This document shows, in pieces, positions 7,816 through 15,954 of a stretch of 64,000 nucleotides of DNA. The DNA is from Micromonospora eburnea (GTDB lineage Bacteria; Actinomycetota; Actinomycetes; Mycobacteriales; Micromonosporaceae). The stretch is taken from the NCBI RefSeq assembly GCF_900090225.1, contig NZ_FMHY01000002.1:3038001-3102000 (forward strand), written 5' to 3'. Under the pieces are notes generated by a model. The model searched no databases, was not told where the DNA came from, and saw nothing but the letters and a program-made list of their open reading frames with translations. Every line of letters starts with the position of its first letter. The stretch's first letter is position 1. The translations under genes were made by a program, and so were the position numbers.

Positions 7816-8822
7816 TCAGTCCTTGGTGGCGCGCTCGGTTGCGGCGCGGTCGCTCGCCACGATGAGGTCGAGCAGTTCCTTGCCCAGCCCGGCCGGTACC
7901 CGGACGCGACCACCGCCGGTCGAGACCGCCTGCGGGCAGGTCGCGTCACCCAGCACCACTGTGACGCTGCCGAGGTAGATTCCGACCGCGCCGGGCCCTT
8001 GCAGTGTGCATTCCTCACCGGCGGGCACGGGGTCGCGCAGCTTGGCGAGGGTTGTCCGGATCTGGGTCAGGGTCTTGGCGTCCGTCGCGACGACCATGCC
8101 GTTGCTGGGCGGCGCGTCGGTGGTGGCGCTGCCGAAACGATCGGGCAACGCCAGACCGCCAGAGGCCGGGGCCGCCGGGCCCGCGGGCCAGGTGACGTGC
8201 TTGAGCAGCTGCTCGCGACCCCTCTCGTCCCCGGAGATGAAGGCGGTCGTCGCCTGGATCTCGTCGGTGAAAGCGCGGTAGCCCCACATGGACGAGAGGT
8301 TGCGCATGCCAACCTGCTCGATCTGAAGTAGCTGCCCGTCCTTGACCACCAGCTTGTTCGGGCTGACTATCGGGGCGACGCCCGCTCGCACGACCGCCAT
8401 CCACACCTGACCATCTGACTTGCACATGGAGGGTGTGTTCCTGGGCGGGCCAGGCCGAAATCCAAGATCCCACCGCTCGGCGAGGTAGACGGTGTGCGGC
8501 TCGGCGATGCAGGGGTCGAAGGTGGTGACCTCGCTCGTCCGCCAGCCCTTCGGGACGGCGACCGACAGGCCCCCAGGCTTACCGTGGTCCCGGGCGTCGC
8601 GGCGGCCTCGGACCGGTCCGGGGGCGCTGTTCCGAAGGGCAGGGCCACGACGGCCGCGGCTGCGGCCGCGACGGCAGCGAAGCCGGCAGTTCCCCAGGCA
8701 CGGCGGCGGCGCTGCATGCTGCGCCGACCGAGGCTGACCAGCCGGAAGGTGGGATCGGCCTCGGTCGGCGTCACGGAGGCGGCTGCCCGTTCGAGTAGCT
8801 CTCTGGCGTGGGTGGGATTCAC
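7816..8822 (-). pseudogene. Sigma-linked membrane protein gene with a frameshift
   Basis: The N-terminus reads from a GTG at 8820-8822 behind AAGGAG: VNPTHARELLERAAA, a cluster of Arg, then one membrane helix (AGFAAVAAAAAAVVALPF). The frame then fails at a run of five C on the plus strand (8570-8574, GGGGG in the coding strand). One extra G would give ...SLGGLSVAVPKGW and join the second half, which runs open to 7816 with three cysteines and repeated AVPKGW/LPDRF-type segments. The GTG overlaps the stop of the upstream sigma gene (GTGA), so translation is coupled. Such proteins next to SigE-family sigma factors may act as membrane anti-sigma or output proteins; that role is inference. Sequencing error, real mutation or phase variation cannot be told apart here. 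Confidence 0.7.
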
Positions 8823-9340
8823 GGGGTCTCCTTGGAAGATTCGACGAATAGGCCGCTGGCGCGTAATGCCGCCAGGGCACGGGACGTACGGCTCTTGACC
8901 GTTCCCACCGCGACGCCGAGGATTTGCGCCACCTCGGCCTCGGAGGCGTCGGCCCAGCACCGCAACACGAGCACCACCCGCTGGTCGGCGGGCAGCCGGC
9001 GCAGACTGGCGAGCACCTGCACGCTGAGATCCGACTGATCCGCGAAGCCACGACCAGACGCATCTGGCAGCTCCTCGGTCGGCACCTCGCCGTGCCAGCG
9101 CCGGCGCCTGGCCCGCGTCGCGGTACGGACCATCACCTGCCGGACGTACGCCTCTGGTCGGCCGTCCGGCGCGCCCAACCGATGCCACGACCGATAAGCC
9201 GCGATCAAACCCTCCTGCGCGAGATCCTCACCCAGCCGGCCGTCACCGGTCAGCAGCGCGCCGAAGCGAACGATCTCGCGGTACCGGCTGGCGACGAAGT
9301 CCTCGTAGCCGGCGGGTTCCGCTCTGCGAAGCAAGCCCAT
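8819..9340 (-). CDS. RNA polymerase sigma factor, SigE family (ECF)
   Basis: 173 residues from ATG 9338-9340, the start that matches the usual N-terminus of the family (MGLLRRAEPAGYEDFVASRY). Region 2 (IVRFGALLTGDGRLGEDLAQEGLIAAYRSW) and region 4 (LRRLPADQRVVLVLRCWADASEAEVAQILG followed by VGTVKSRTSRALAAL) are complete, as expected for a group 4 sigma factor of the SigE subfamily common in Streptomyces and Micromonospora. It directs RNA polymerase to a small set of promoters. Its stop overlaps the start of the downstream membrane protein gene, which may control or be controlled by it. No own-promoter motif was identified with confidence. Confidence 0.9.
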   Translation of the reverse strand: MGLLRRAEPAGYEDFVASRYREIVRFGALLTGDGRLGEDLAQEGLIAAYRSWHRLGAPDGRPEAYVRQVMVRTATRARRRRWHGEVPTEELPDASGRGFADQSDLSVQVLASLRRLPADQRVVLVLRCWADASEAEVAQILGVAVGTVKSRTSRALAALRASGLFVESSKETP

Positions 9341-9400
9341 ACCTAAGTAAGGGCCCTGGACCTGCCCGGTGGTTCCCACTGCCTGGCCGCCGGCCAGCAG

Positions 9401-9787
9401 GTGTCGATCGCTGGGCGCCCGGCCGAAGCGACCCGCCTCGCCTTATTGCGGGCAGTCGCCTCGCCCGGCTACCCGTTCGACGAGCAGGATGCCCGCCTCC
9501 GCGTAGAACGCGAACTCGACGCCGGCCTGCCCAGCGGCGTCCGCGACAGCCGCGCCCAGGCTCGGCAGATCAGCGCTACCTGGCACGGCCCGAGCCTGCG
9601 CAACCTCCGCGTGCCCACCCTGGTGCTGCACGGCGAGAAGGACCCTCTGATCCGCCCCGCCGCCGGCCGCCGCATCGCCGCGTCGGTGCCAGACGCCCGC
9701 TACGTCGAGCTGCCCGGCATCGGCCACGACCTCCCTCGGGAGATCTGGCCTACCGTGACCCAGGAGATTCGCGCCCGGATTGACTGA
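9401..9787 (+). pseudogene. 5'-truncated alpha/beta hydrolase
   Basis: Only the C-terminal 128 or so residues of an alpha/beta hydrolase remain: a cap segment (VASPGYPFDEQDA), the acid-loop region (LRVPTLVLHGEKDPLIRP, where the Asp would be the catalytic acid) and the His loop (VELPGIGHDLPREIW). The nucleophile elbow and oxyanion region of the N-terminal half are missing. It ends just before an IS110-family element, so the element or an associated rearrangement may have removed the front. It is unlikely to be active. Confidence 0.72.
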
Positions 9788-9937
9788 GACTCTTCCAAGT
9801 CTGAAGGAGATCGATAACCGTACTGACGAAAGCCCACTTTTCTGACCGTGGCGTCACTGCTCATGGTCACCCGTAACGTCCTCAATTTGGCTACTTGTTT
9901 CATTGACCTGCGACCGTGGCCCGGCCAGGCTTCGGTC

Positions 9938-10020
9938 GAGGCGCCCGGGCTGTCGCTCTCAATTCGGCTGCCCACGCTGGTCGTGTGGCTCTCATCTGGC
10001 CTGCGCGGCCCGGGCGTCGC
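9938..10020 (+). ncRNA. Candidate bridge-RNA region of IS110 copy 1
   Basis: IS110-group elements encode a bridge RNA in the non-coding end before the transposase. Here a 9-bp stem, CGCCCGGGC (9942-9950) with GCCCGGGCG (10008-10016), closes an interval of about 57 bases that could hold guide loops. The family rule is established; this particular fold is a guess from pairing. Confidence 0.3.
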
Positions 10021-10118
10021 CCCAGGGCGGGGAGAGGCTCAAGAGGGGTTTGCTCGGCTCGAAGTAGCGTTGCCCTCCCGGCTCGACAACCGAGGTGGAT
10101 CGAGCATCGGAGGACGCG

Positions 10119-11294
10119 TTGAGTGGCACGTCAGATCGTGTGGTCATCGGGATGGACCCGCACAAGCGCTCTGCCACGATCGAGGTCATGACCAGCGACG
10201 AGACCGTCGTCGGCGGCGGCCGGTTCGACACCGGCCGGGACGGCTACGCGGCGATGAGGAAGTACGCCAGGCAGTGGCCGCACCGGGTCTGGGCGATCGA
10301 GGGCTGCCAAGGCATTGGCCGGCACATCGCCACCCGGCTGCTGGCCGACGACGAGCAGGTCGTCGACGTGCCACCGAAGTTGTCCGCCCGTGCGCGGGTG
10401 TTCGCCACCGGGCAGGGCCGCAAGACCGACGCCACCGACGCCCACTCCATCGCGCTGGTCGGCACCCGCATGGCCGGGCTGCGCCCGGTGGTCAACGATG
10501 AGCAGTTGGCTCTGCTGCGGATTCTGGTCGACCGGCGCCGCTCCCTCGGCGAGGACCACACCCGCATGGTCTCCCAGCTGCACCAACTGCTCCTCGAACT
10601 CATACCGGGTGGGGCGAAGAAGAGTCTGTCCGCCGCCCAGGCCAAGGCACTACTGGCCACGGTCCGGCCTCGGGACGCGGTCGGCAAGGCTCGAAGGCGG
10701 GTCGCCGCAGAGCTGATTGGTGACCTCGAACGGGTCTACCGGCGCTCCAAGGAGGCAGACAAGGAACTGAAGGAACTGGTCGCCTCCACCGGCACCACGT
10801 TGATGGACCTGCACGGCATCGGGCCGTCCGGCGCCGCCCGGCTGCTGGTCGAGGTCGGTGACATCACTCGGTTCCCGAACCGGGCCCACTTCGCCTCCTG
10901 GAACGGCACCGCCCCCATCGACGCGTCCTCCGGCGAGCAGGTACGCCACCGGCTTTCCCGTGCCGGGAACCGGCAGATCAACCGGGTGCTGCACATCATG
11001 GCCACCGTCCAGCTGCGCAATCCCACCGAAGGACGCGCCTACTTCGACCGGAAGAAAGCCGCCGGCAAGACATCGATGGAAGCGATGCGCGCCCTGAAAC
11101 GGCGCCTGTCCGACATCGTCTACCGATGCATGATCAACGACGCCACAGCCGCGGCGGCGGGCCCGGGAGGACAACGGGGAACGACCACTGACTCCAGCGT
11201 GACCGGCTCTCATCCCCCAGCCGGCTCTTCGGAGAAGTCACTTCCCGGACCCGCCGAAACCCAGGATAGAACTCTCCTCCCGGCGGTGTCTTGA
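10119..11294 (+). CDS. IS110-family transposase (DEDD recombinase)
   Basis: 391 residues from TTG 10119, five bases after GGAGG; a GTG at 10095 is an upstream alternative without a ribosome site. The N-terminal RuvC-like domain carries the DEDD acids: D in GMDPHK, E in AIEGCQG and the pair in KTDATDAHS. The C-terminal Tnp domain has LHGIGPSGAARLLVEVGDITRF and ASWNGTAPIDASSGEQVRHRLSRAGNRQINRVLH, with the serine expected to be the second catalytic nucleophile. The enzyme excises and inserts the element as a circle, guided by a bridge RNA. The stop codon lies inside CTTGACACAG, shared with the facing element. The gene looks intact. Confidence 0.94.
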   Translation: MSGTSDRVVIGMDPHKRSATIEVMTSDETVVGGGRFDTGRDGYAAMRKYARQWPHRVWAIEGCQGIGRHIATRLLADDEQVVDVPPKLSARARVFATGQGRKTDATDAHSIALVGTRMAGLRPVVNDEQLALLRILVDRRRSLGEDHTRMVSQLHQLLLELIPGGAKKSLSAAQAKALLATVRPRDAVGKARRRVAAELIGDLERVYRRSKEADKELKELVASTGTTLMDLHGIGPSGAARLLVEVGDITRFPNRAHFASWNGTAPIDASSGEQVRHRLSRAGNRQINRVLHIMATVQLRNPTEGRAYFDRKKAAGKTSMEAMRALKRRLSDIVYRCMINDATAAAAGPGGQRGTTTDSSVTGSHPPAGSSEKSLPGPAETQDRTLLPAVS

Positions 11295-11385
11295 CACAGA
11301 GGGGAGCCACGTCCGGATGCAGGCACTCGCGATCCGGTTACCTTCCGTAACGAGCGCTTCGCGGCATGAGTAGCCCTGTGTCAAG
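11290..11385. repeat. Inverted CTTGACACAG pair at the two IS110 right ends
   Basis: CTTGACACAG (11290-11299) and CTGTGTCAAG (11376-11385) are perfect inverted copies 76 bases apart. Each contains the stop codon (TGA) of the transposase pointing at it and each includes TTGACA, the consensus -35 hexamer, directed outward from its element. IS110 circles are known to build a promoter across the joined ends, so these look like the -35 halves. Confidence 0.65.
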
Positions 11386-12610
11386 CGGTGGTCGCCAGGA
11401 CGGCCTGCAGAGCTCGGTGGCGGGTGGGGTCGTAGGGGACGCGGTCTTGCCAGCAGCGCCAGATCACGTGCAGCCAGGCGCGGGCGAGGATTCGTGTCGC
11501 GTGGGGGTGGTCGTGGCCCCGAGCTCGGGCTCGTTGGTAGAGGTCGGCGGCCCAGGGGTTGGCGTGGTGGGAGTCGCCGGCGAAGTCGATGACCGCGCCG
11601 CGGAGTTGTTTGTCGACGGCCCAGCGGAAGCCGACGACTTTCACTTTCCCGGACTGCCTGGTCGAGGGCGCGGCGCCGGCCAGGCAGGTGAGCGCCTCCG
11701 GTGTCGGGAAGCGGCCGCGGGCGTCACCGATCTCAGCCAGAAGTCGGGCCGCTCGCACGATCCCGGCCCGGGGCAGGGACGTGAACACCTCCGCGTCGGG
11801 ATGCTGGAGCAACTGGACCTCGATCTGCTCCTCCAGCGCGTTGATCTGCTCGCGCAGGGTAGTAAGCCCAGCTACCAACGCCGCGGTGACGTGCGCCCGG
11901 GCGGTGGCTTCAGGACCGGTGGTCCCGCGGGTAGCCGCACGCAGATGGGCGTGCAGCAGCCCGGCTCGTGCCGGGTTGGGGTAGGAGACCCTGCGCAGCC
12001 AGTTCTGCAGTCTGCGTGGCGACAGCCAGTCGACCTTGTCCTGAGTCGGGAACCGGGTGAGGAAGCTCAGGGTGATGGCGGAGTCGATGTCGCGGAACAG
12101 CCCGATCACGCCGGGGAGAACGTGTTCGAGGTGGGCTCGGAGTTGATTGGCCATCGCGACCCGGGCGGCGATGAGGTCCTTGCGGGCGCGGACGGTCATC
12201 CGCAACGTGAGTGTCGCGGGAGAGTCGGGGGTGAGGGGACGCAGGCGGTGGTGATCGGTGCGGACGGTGTCGGCCAGGACGTAGGCATCGAAGCGGTCGT
12301 CCTTGTTGCCGGCTGCCCCGTAACGGCGGCGCAGGTGCTTGATCTGGTTCGGGGCGATCACGTAGACCGTGAGCCCCGCGTCGAGGAGGGCCTCGACGAC
12401 GGGCCCGTCAGGCCGTTCGATACCGACCTCGAGTACACCGGTCTGCTGCAGGCGGCGCAGCAGCTTCCGCAGCCCCGTAGCGGTGTGTTCGACGATCATC
12501 CGTTGAACCTCGACACCGTCGGGGCCAACGATCGCGAGGGCGTGTTCGGTGCTGGCCCAGTCGATGCCCGCGGTTGGTCGACGCATCGAGGGGTCGTGTT
12601 CGACACTCAT
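11381..12610 (-). CDS. IS110-family transposase, second type
   Basis: 409 residues from ATG 12608-12610 behind AAGGAGG. The DEDD acids sit in GIDWAS, VGIERPDGPVVEALLDAG, and KDDRFDAYVLAD. The C-terminal domain has LPRAGIVRAARLLAEIGDARGRFPTPEALTCLAGAAPSTRQSGK. The protein is clearly different in sequence from the facing transposase although both end in the same CTTGACACAG motif. It looks intact, so the element may be mobile. Confidence 0.94.
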   Translation of the reverse strand: MSVEHDPSMRRPTAGIDWASTEHALAIVGPDGVEVQRMIVEHTATGLRKLLRRLQQTGVLEVGIERPDGPVVEALLDAGLTVYVIAPNQIKHLRRRYGAAGNKDDRFDAYVLADTVRTDHHRLRPLTPDSPATLTLRMTVRARKDLIAARVAMANQLRAHLEHVLPGVIGLFRDIDSAITLSFLTRFPTQDKVDWLSPRRLQNWLRRVSYPNPARAGLLHAHLRAATRGTTGPEATARAHVTAALVAGLTTLREQINALEEQIEVQLLQHPDAEVFTSLPRAGIVRAARLLAEIGDARGRFPTPEALTCLAGAAPSTRQSGKVKVVGFRWAVDKQLRGAVIDFAGDSHHANPWAADLYQRARARGHDHPHATRILARAWLHVIWRCWQDRVPYDPTRHRALQAVLATTA

Positions 12611-12649
12611 GGTGTCCTCCTTGCTGTTGCAGCAGCAGGTGGGCACCCA

Positions 12650-12738
12650 GTGGTCTCAGGACACGGAAGCGGGTCGCTCACTGATCGGCGCTCGACGGCG
12701 CTCAGCCCTGTCGCCAGTCATACGTGTCCTGGGACCAC
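12650..12738 (-). ncRNA. Candidate bridge-RNA region of IS110 copy 2
   Basis: GGTCTCAGGACAC (12652-12664) and GTGTCCTGGGACC (12724-12736) form a 13-bp stem with one mismatch around an interval of about 60 bases, which contains CGGCGCTC twice in tandem. It lies about 40 bases upstream of the transposase start, where IS110-group bridge RNAs are encoded. The pairing is visible; its identity as a bridge RNA is inference. Confidence 0.4.
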
Positions 12739-12760
12739 CGGGCCCCGCGGAACTCATGCC

Positions 12761-13361
12761 GGACCTCTCAGGGTCGAGCGGACAAGGCGGTGGCCCGGTA
12801 GGGACCAGGTGCGCCGACGACCCGAAATCGCCGGCACCAGACACGGTGCCCGACGAGACCGCCGACAGGAAGAGTCTGCGCAGTGAGCGGATGCCTTCAA
12901 TAAGCGATGGCCGGCGGCGTGGTGACGGCGATGGACCAAATCTGGACGAGTCGTCCGCCGTCGTAGCCAGCTCAGGATTCGTCGGCGTCGGGCCCCGGCC
13001 GGCCGCGGAAGAACGACCTGAGGGCGTAGCCGACCAGGCGCATCCATAGCGGGGGCCGACCCGCCTCCCCCGATCCGCCCTGGCTTTGGTCGTGGAAACG
13101 GGGCCCAGATAGCCGTCTCTTCTGGGCCCAGGGCGAAGGGTTTCTTCATGACCAATATGCGGCAGTTTGGGTCCCGCCCTGAAGGCGTCGGCGAGTAAGC
13201 GCAGGACGGGCCATGATCCCCTGCGCCGCTGGTGGCGTGCACGGAACCCTCGACCGGCTCTTCGAAGACGTCCTCGCCTTCGAGGAGTCGTTCGGCGCTG
13301 CGCGGCGAGCGCGAGAGAGCACCGTGCTGCCGGTGAGCTGGCGGCGATGGACTTCTGTGAT
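12761..13361. other. Non-coding interval after the IS element
   Basis: No convincing gene. It holds a perfect 9-bp hairpin, GGGCCCAGA (13101-13109) with TCTGGGCCC (13121-13129), that looks like a terminator. It also holds an open frame of 55 codons (13213-13380, MIPCAAGGVHGTLDRLFEDV...) with acidic helical character and a weak AGGA before its ATG. That frame overlaps the 3' end of the facing gene and matches nothing I recognise; it may be a remnant. Confidence 0.4.
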
Positions 13362-13919
13362 TCAGCGCGCGCGGCGGTAGTGCATGGCCACCGCGCCGTT
13401 GCGGAGCGGCTCCGCCGAGAGTAGCTCGAGCCGGCGTGTGCCGGGCAGTCCGCCCTGGTACAGGGTCGGGCCGTGGCCGGCGATCCTGGGATGGACGAGC
13501 AGCTGGTACTCGTCGATCAGGTCTAGCCGGTCGAGCTCGGTCGCGAGCTTGCCGCTTCCGAGGAGGACCCCGGCCGGAGTCGCGTCCTTGAGCTTCTGCA
13601 CGCTCTCGCGCAGATCGTCGGCGATGTGGTGGCTGTTGGTCCACGGGAAGTCGTTACGCGTCGACGACACCACGTACTTGGGTTTGGTCTCCAGCTTGAC
13701 CGCCCACTCGCGCATGGCCGGCGGCGCCTCCTGGTCGCCGCGCGCGACGGCTGGCCAGTAGCTCTCCATCATCTCGTAGGTGACGCGACCCCACAGCATT
13801 GCCCCGCACTCGTCCAAAAGACGGGTGAAACGGGCGTGCGTCTCATCGTCGGCGATCCCCTCCTGGTGGTCGACGCAACCGTCCAGGGTGAGGTTGAGGC
13901 TGAAGGTGAGGAGACCCAT
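13362..13919 (-). CDS. Dihydrofolate reductase family protein (RibD C-terminal fold)
   Basis: 185 residues from ATG 13917-13919. The sequence follows the RibD C-terminal/dihydrofolate-reductase-like family: MGLLTFSLNLTLDGCVDH at the start, LWGRVTYEMMESYWP, KPKYVVSST, GVLLGSGKLATELDRLDLIDEYQLLVHPRIAGHGPTLY. These NADPH-fold proteins are abundant in actinomycetes and mostly uncharacterised; a deaminase-reductase role is often written but seldom proven. It stands alone between decayed regions, with no partner riboflavin genes. It appears complete. Confidence 0.85.
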   Translation of the reverse strand: MGLLTFSLNLTLDGCVDHQEGIADDETHARFTRLLDECGAMLWGRVTYEMMESYWPAVARGDQEAPPAMREWAVKLETKPKYVVSSTRNDFPWTNSHHIADDLRESVQKLKDATPAGVLLGSGKLATELDRLDLIDEYQLLVHPRIAGHGPTLYQGGLPGTRRLELLSAEPLRNGAVAMHYRRAR

Positions 13920-14388
13920 AGCCGGCGAGTCTAGCGCCACGACACGGCGTCGCGGCCGGTGCGGGCGTAGCGTCAGCGAGCTCGAGATACACGCGCCTCG
14001 TCTCGTTGAAGTCGTCGGTCTGGACGAGCCTGCGCTCACTCGTGGACGTCGCCAGCTCGACCTCGGCGACGATGCGACGCGCCAGGTGGGTCTTGCCCGT
14101 CGGCGAGCACCACCGGACGGTCTGTCTGCCAGTTCCCGCTTGGCGAGTGCTCGAAGCAGTCGAGGTCGATGACGCGCGGGTTGCTTGACAGAAACCTGAA
14201 GCATTCCTCACGACCCCGTGGCGATAAGGCCAAGCACCCACGACCAGGGCGGGCCCCAAACTCACGCCCAGCGAAACCCGCTGGAAGACGCCGAGAGCCA
14301 AACTCGCGCCCATTCAGGACCGCAACTCGCGCTCAGAACCACGCCCCAGCCCGCGACGTTGCTTCCGGATTCGTAGCTGACTGGCGAT
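13920..14388 (-). other. Decayed stretch with a P-loop-like remnant
   Basis: No intact gene. On the minus strand around 13980-14110 a short frame reads PTGKTHLARRIVAEVELA followed by RRLVQTDDFNETRRVYLELA, reminiscent of a P-loop kinase (GKT plus a DDF motif as in uridine-kinase-like proteins). It has no proper start and runs out of frame. The interval may be the tail of an eroded gene. Confidence 0.3.
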
Positions 14389-14624
14389 TCATGGGTCCGC
14401 GTCGCCGGTGCTGCGCTCGTACGCCTTCATAGCGACATACAGCAGCGGCTCTGCTTCCCGCCGGGCGAACCGTCTCAGCTCTCTCGGATCCGCGAGAATT
14501 CCTCAAAGCGAGGATCTCCCAAGCCTGACGGGTGGCGAGTTCGTCAGCCAGCCGCTCGAAAGCATCGTCATCCGGCTCGGTTGCCCATGCTGTCGACGAG
14601 GCGCCAGAACTCTTCCTGCTCCAT
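14389..14624 (-). pseudogene. Frameshifted DUF4240-like gene remnant
   Basis: From an ATG at 14622-14624 the frame reads MEQEEFWRLVDSMGNRAG, then stops. In the next frame it continues DDAFERLADELATRQAWEILA, in the third EEFSRIRES, then LRRFARREAEPLLYVAMKAYERSTGDADP to a stop at 14389. The stitched product resembles the N-terminal part of DUF4240 proteins, whose members begin with an EEFWRLI-type motif. At least three frame changes make a functional product unlikely. The C-terminal part of the family is missing. Confidence 0.5.
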
Positions 14625-15267
14625 CCAAAGATCATCTCAGGTTCGCCACTAGTAATCGCAACATCCGCTCTTCGGCATGTCCGCAAGGGAACCGCACCGA
14701 GGCTGACCGAATGCACCGCGTAGCTTGCCGAATCATCCTCACCTGCATGATGAGTGGACGCCGGCATTGCAACGTCTTCAATACGGTGCGTGCCGTAGGG
14801 TGGCAGAGAGTACGCGCGAGCCAGCTGGAAGTGCATATGCACGTGCTTGACGACCCTCATGGCCTCTCGCCGAGGGCGCGGGCATTTCTGCACCGCGTCG
14901 GGCTCCGACGCCTCGATGAGGCACGACCATCGGCGAAGCATCTGCAGGTGCCAGACCGGCCAGGACGGCTGGTTGGGTCCCCGCCCGACGAGTTGATCGC
15001 CCGGCGGGAGTGGTTCGTCGCCCGGTTTGGCGGACTGCACTACGACGTCCGTCGCCGCGTCCGTGTCGGCGACTGGAGCCACGAGTCCAGAACGATGGTG
15101 CCCCACCCCGCGTCCGGGCAGCGCCTGACCCGGTCCCGCCGGCCGGATCCTCGGGGGCCGCCGCTTGCCGGCGCTCGTGAGCGGATGTCTGCGGTGATGA
15201 TCGCGCCGACGCACGTCGGTGACAGACCGCGAGCGGTGTGTACGCCCGCTGGCCTAGGGTCCCTGGG
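14625..15267 (+). other. Interval with no intact gene
   Basis: About 640 bases without a gene I can defend. On the plus strand around 14835-15070 an open stretch reads MHVLDDPHGLSPRARAFL and later GSPPDELIARREWFVARF, whose composition looks protein-like, but it lacks a ribosome site and runs on into low-quality sequence. It may be a remnant of a small cytoplasmic protein. Confidence 0.3.
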
Positions 15268-15822
15268 GTGGTCATGGGTGCGCAGGACGTGGTGGGCGTG
15301 ATCGAGTCAGACCCGGGAGCGATGAGCGTCCTTCGGGCTGCGGCCGACCTTGGACTACCGGACTGGTGGATCGGCGCCGGCTTCGTACGCAATCGGGTCT
15401 GGGACGCGATCAGCGGCCGTCCGCCCTCGCCGGAGCGCGACGTGGATGTCGCCTACTTCGACCCGGAGAGGCTGGACCCACGCGAGGACGCAAGCGCCGA
15501 AGCCCAAGCCGTGGTGGCCCTGCCCGGGGTGCCGTGGGAAATCCGTAATCAAGCGCGGATGCACCTGCGCAATGGCGACGAGCCCTACACGTCCGCCCTG
15601 GACGCGATATCGCGCTGGCCCGAAACGGCAACGTGCGTCGCGGTCACGCTGCGGGGTGACTCTGTTCGCCTGGTGGCCTGCCATGGGCTGGCTGACCTTG
15701 TGGGAATGGTTGTCCGCCCCTCCCCGGCCTTCGACAACGCAGCGGGCCGCGCGAAGGTACAGCACCGCGTGCGGGTCAAGGGATGGCTCGACCGATGGGC
15801 CGGACTGCGGCTGGAGATCTAG
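15268..15822 (+). CDS. Nucleotidyltransferase family protein (PF06042 type)
   Basis: 184 residues. The GTG at 15268 follows TAGGGT (15255-15260) by seven bases, typical of a leaderless transcript; an ATG two codons later is the alternative. The core matches the small NTP_transf_6 family: LGLPDWWIGAGFVRNRVWDAI, then RDVDVAYFDPE, where the two Asp of DVD would bind the metal, and a later LADLVGMVVRPSPAF segment. Members are predicted nucleotidyltransferases with unknown substrates. No partner gene is evident. The family is quite clear; the activity is not demonstrated. Confidence 0.82.
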   Translation: MVMGAQDVVGVIESDPGAMSVLRAAADLGLPDWWIGAGFVRNRVWDAISGRPPSPERDVDVAYFDPERLDPREDASAEAQAVVALPGVPWEIRNQARMHLRNGDEPYTSALDAISRWPETATCVAVTLRGDSVRLVACHGLADLVGMVVRPSPAFDNAAGRAKVQHRVRVKGWLDRWAGLRLEI

Positions 15823-15954
15823 CGCTCTCACCGGGAGCTGCCGGCCGTGTCCGGGCCGGTCCGGTTGACCTCGAGTGCACTCGAAATCCTACGGTGGCCG
15901 GACCGCCCGCCAACCGAATTCGGCGGGCGCGAACCTCCGTGGGAAGGAACAACT

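Larger units (their letters stand above)
9800..11300 (+). mobile_element. IS110-family insertion sequence, copy 1 (ends approximate)
   Basis: Consists of a non-coding left end of about 300 bases, one transposase gene and a short right end. IS110 elements lack classical inverted repeats, so the exact ends cannot be set from this sequence alone. Its right end abuts that of a second IS110-family element in opposite orientation. Confidence 0.6.
11375..12760 (-). mobile_element. IS110-family insertion sequence, copy 2 (ends approximate)
   Basis: A second element, of a different subgroup judging by the transposase, lying tail to tail with copy 1. It consists of one transposase gene plus a non-coding left end beyond 12611 with strong pairing potential. 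Its borders are not fixed by any terminal repeat I can see. Confidence 0.6.

Noticed and set aside
13213..13380. 55-codon ORF with MIPCAAGGVHGTLDRLFEDV
   Set aside because: Weak ribosome site, no family match, overlaps the 3' end of the opposing gene. Kept only as a note in the interval description.
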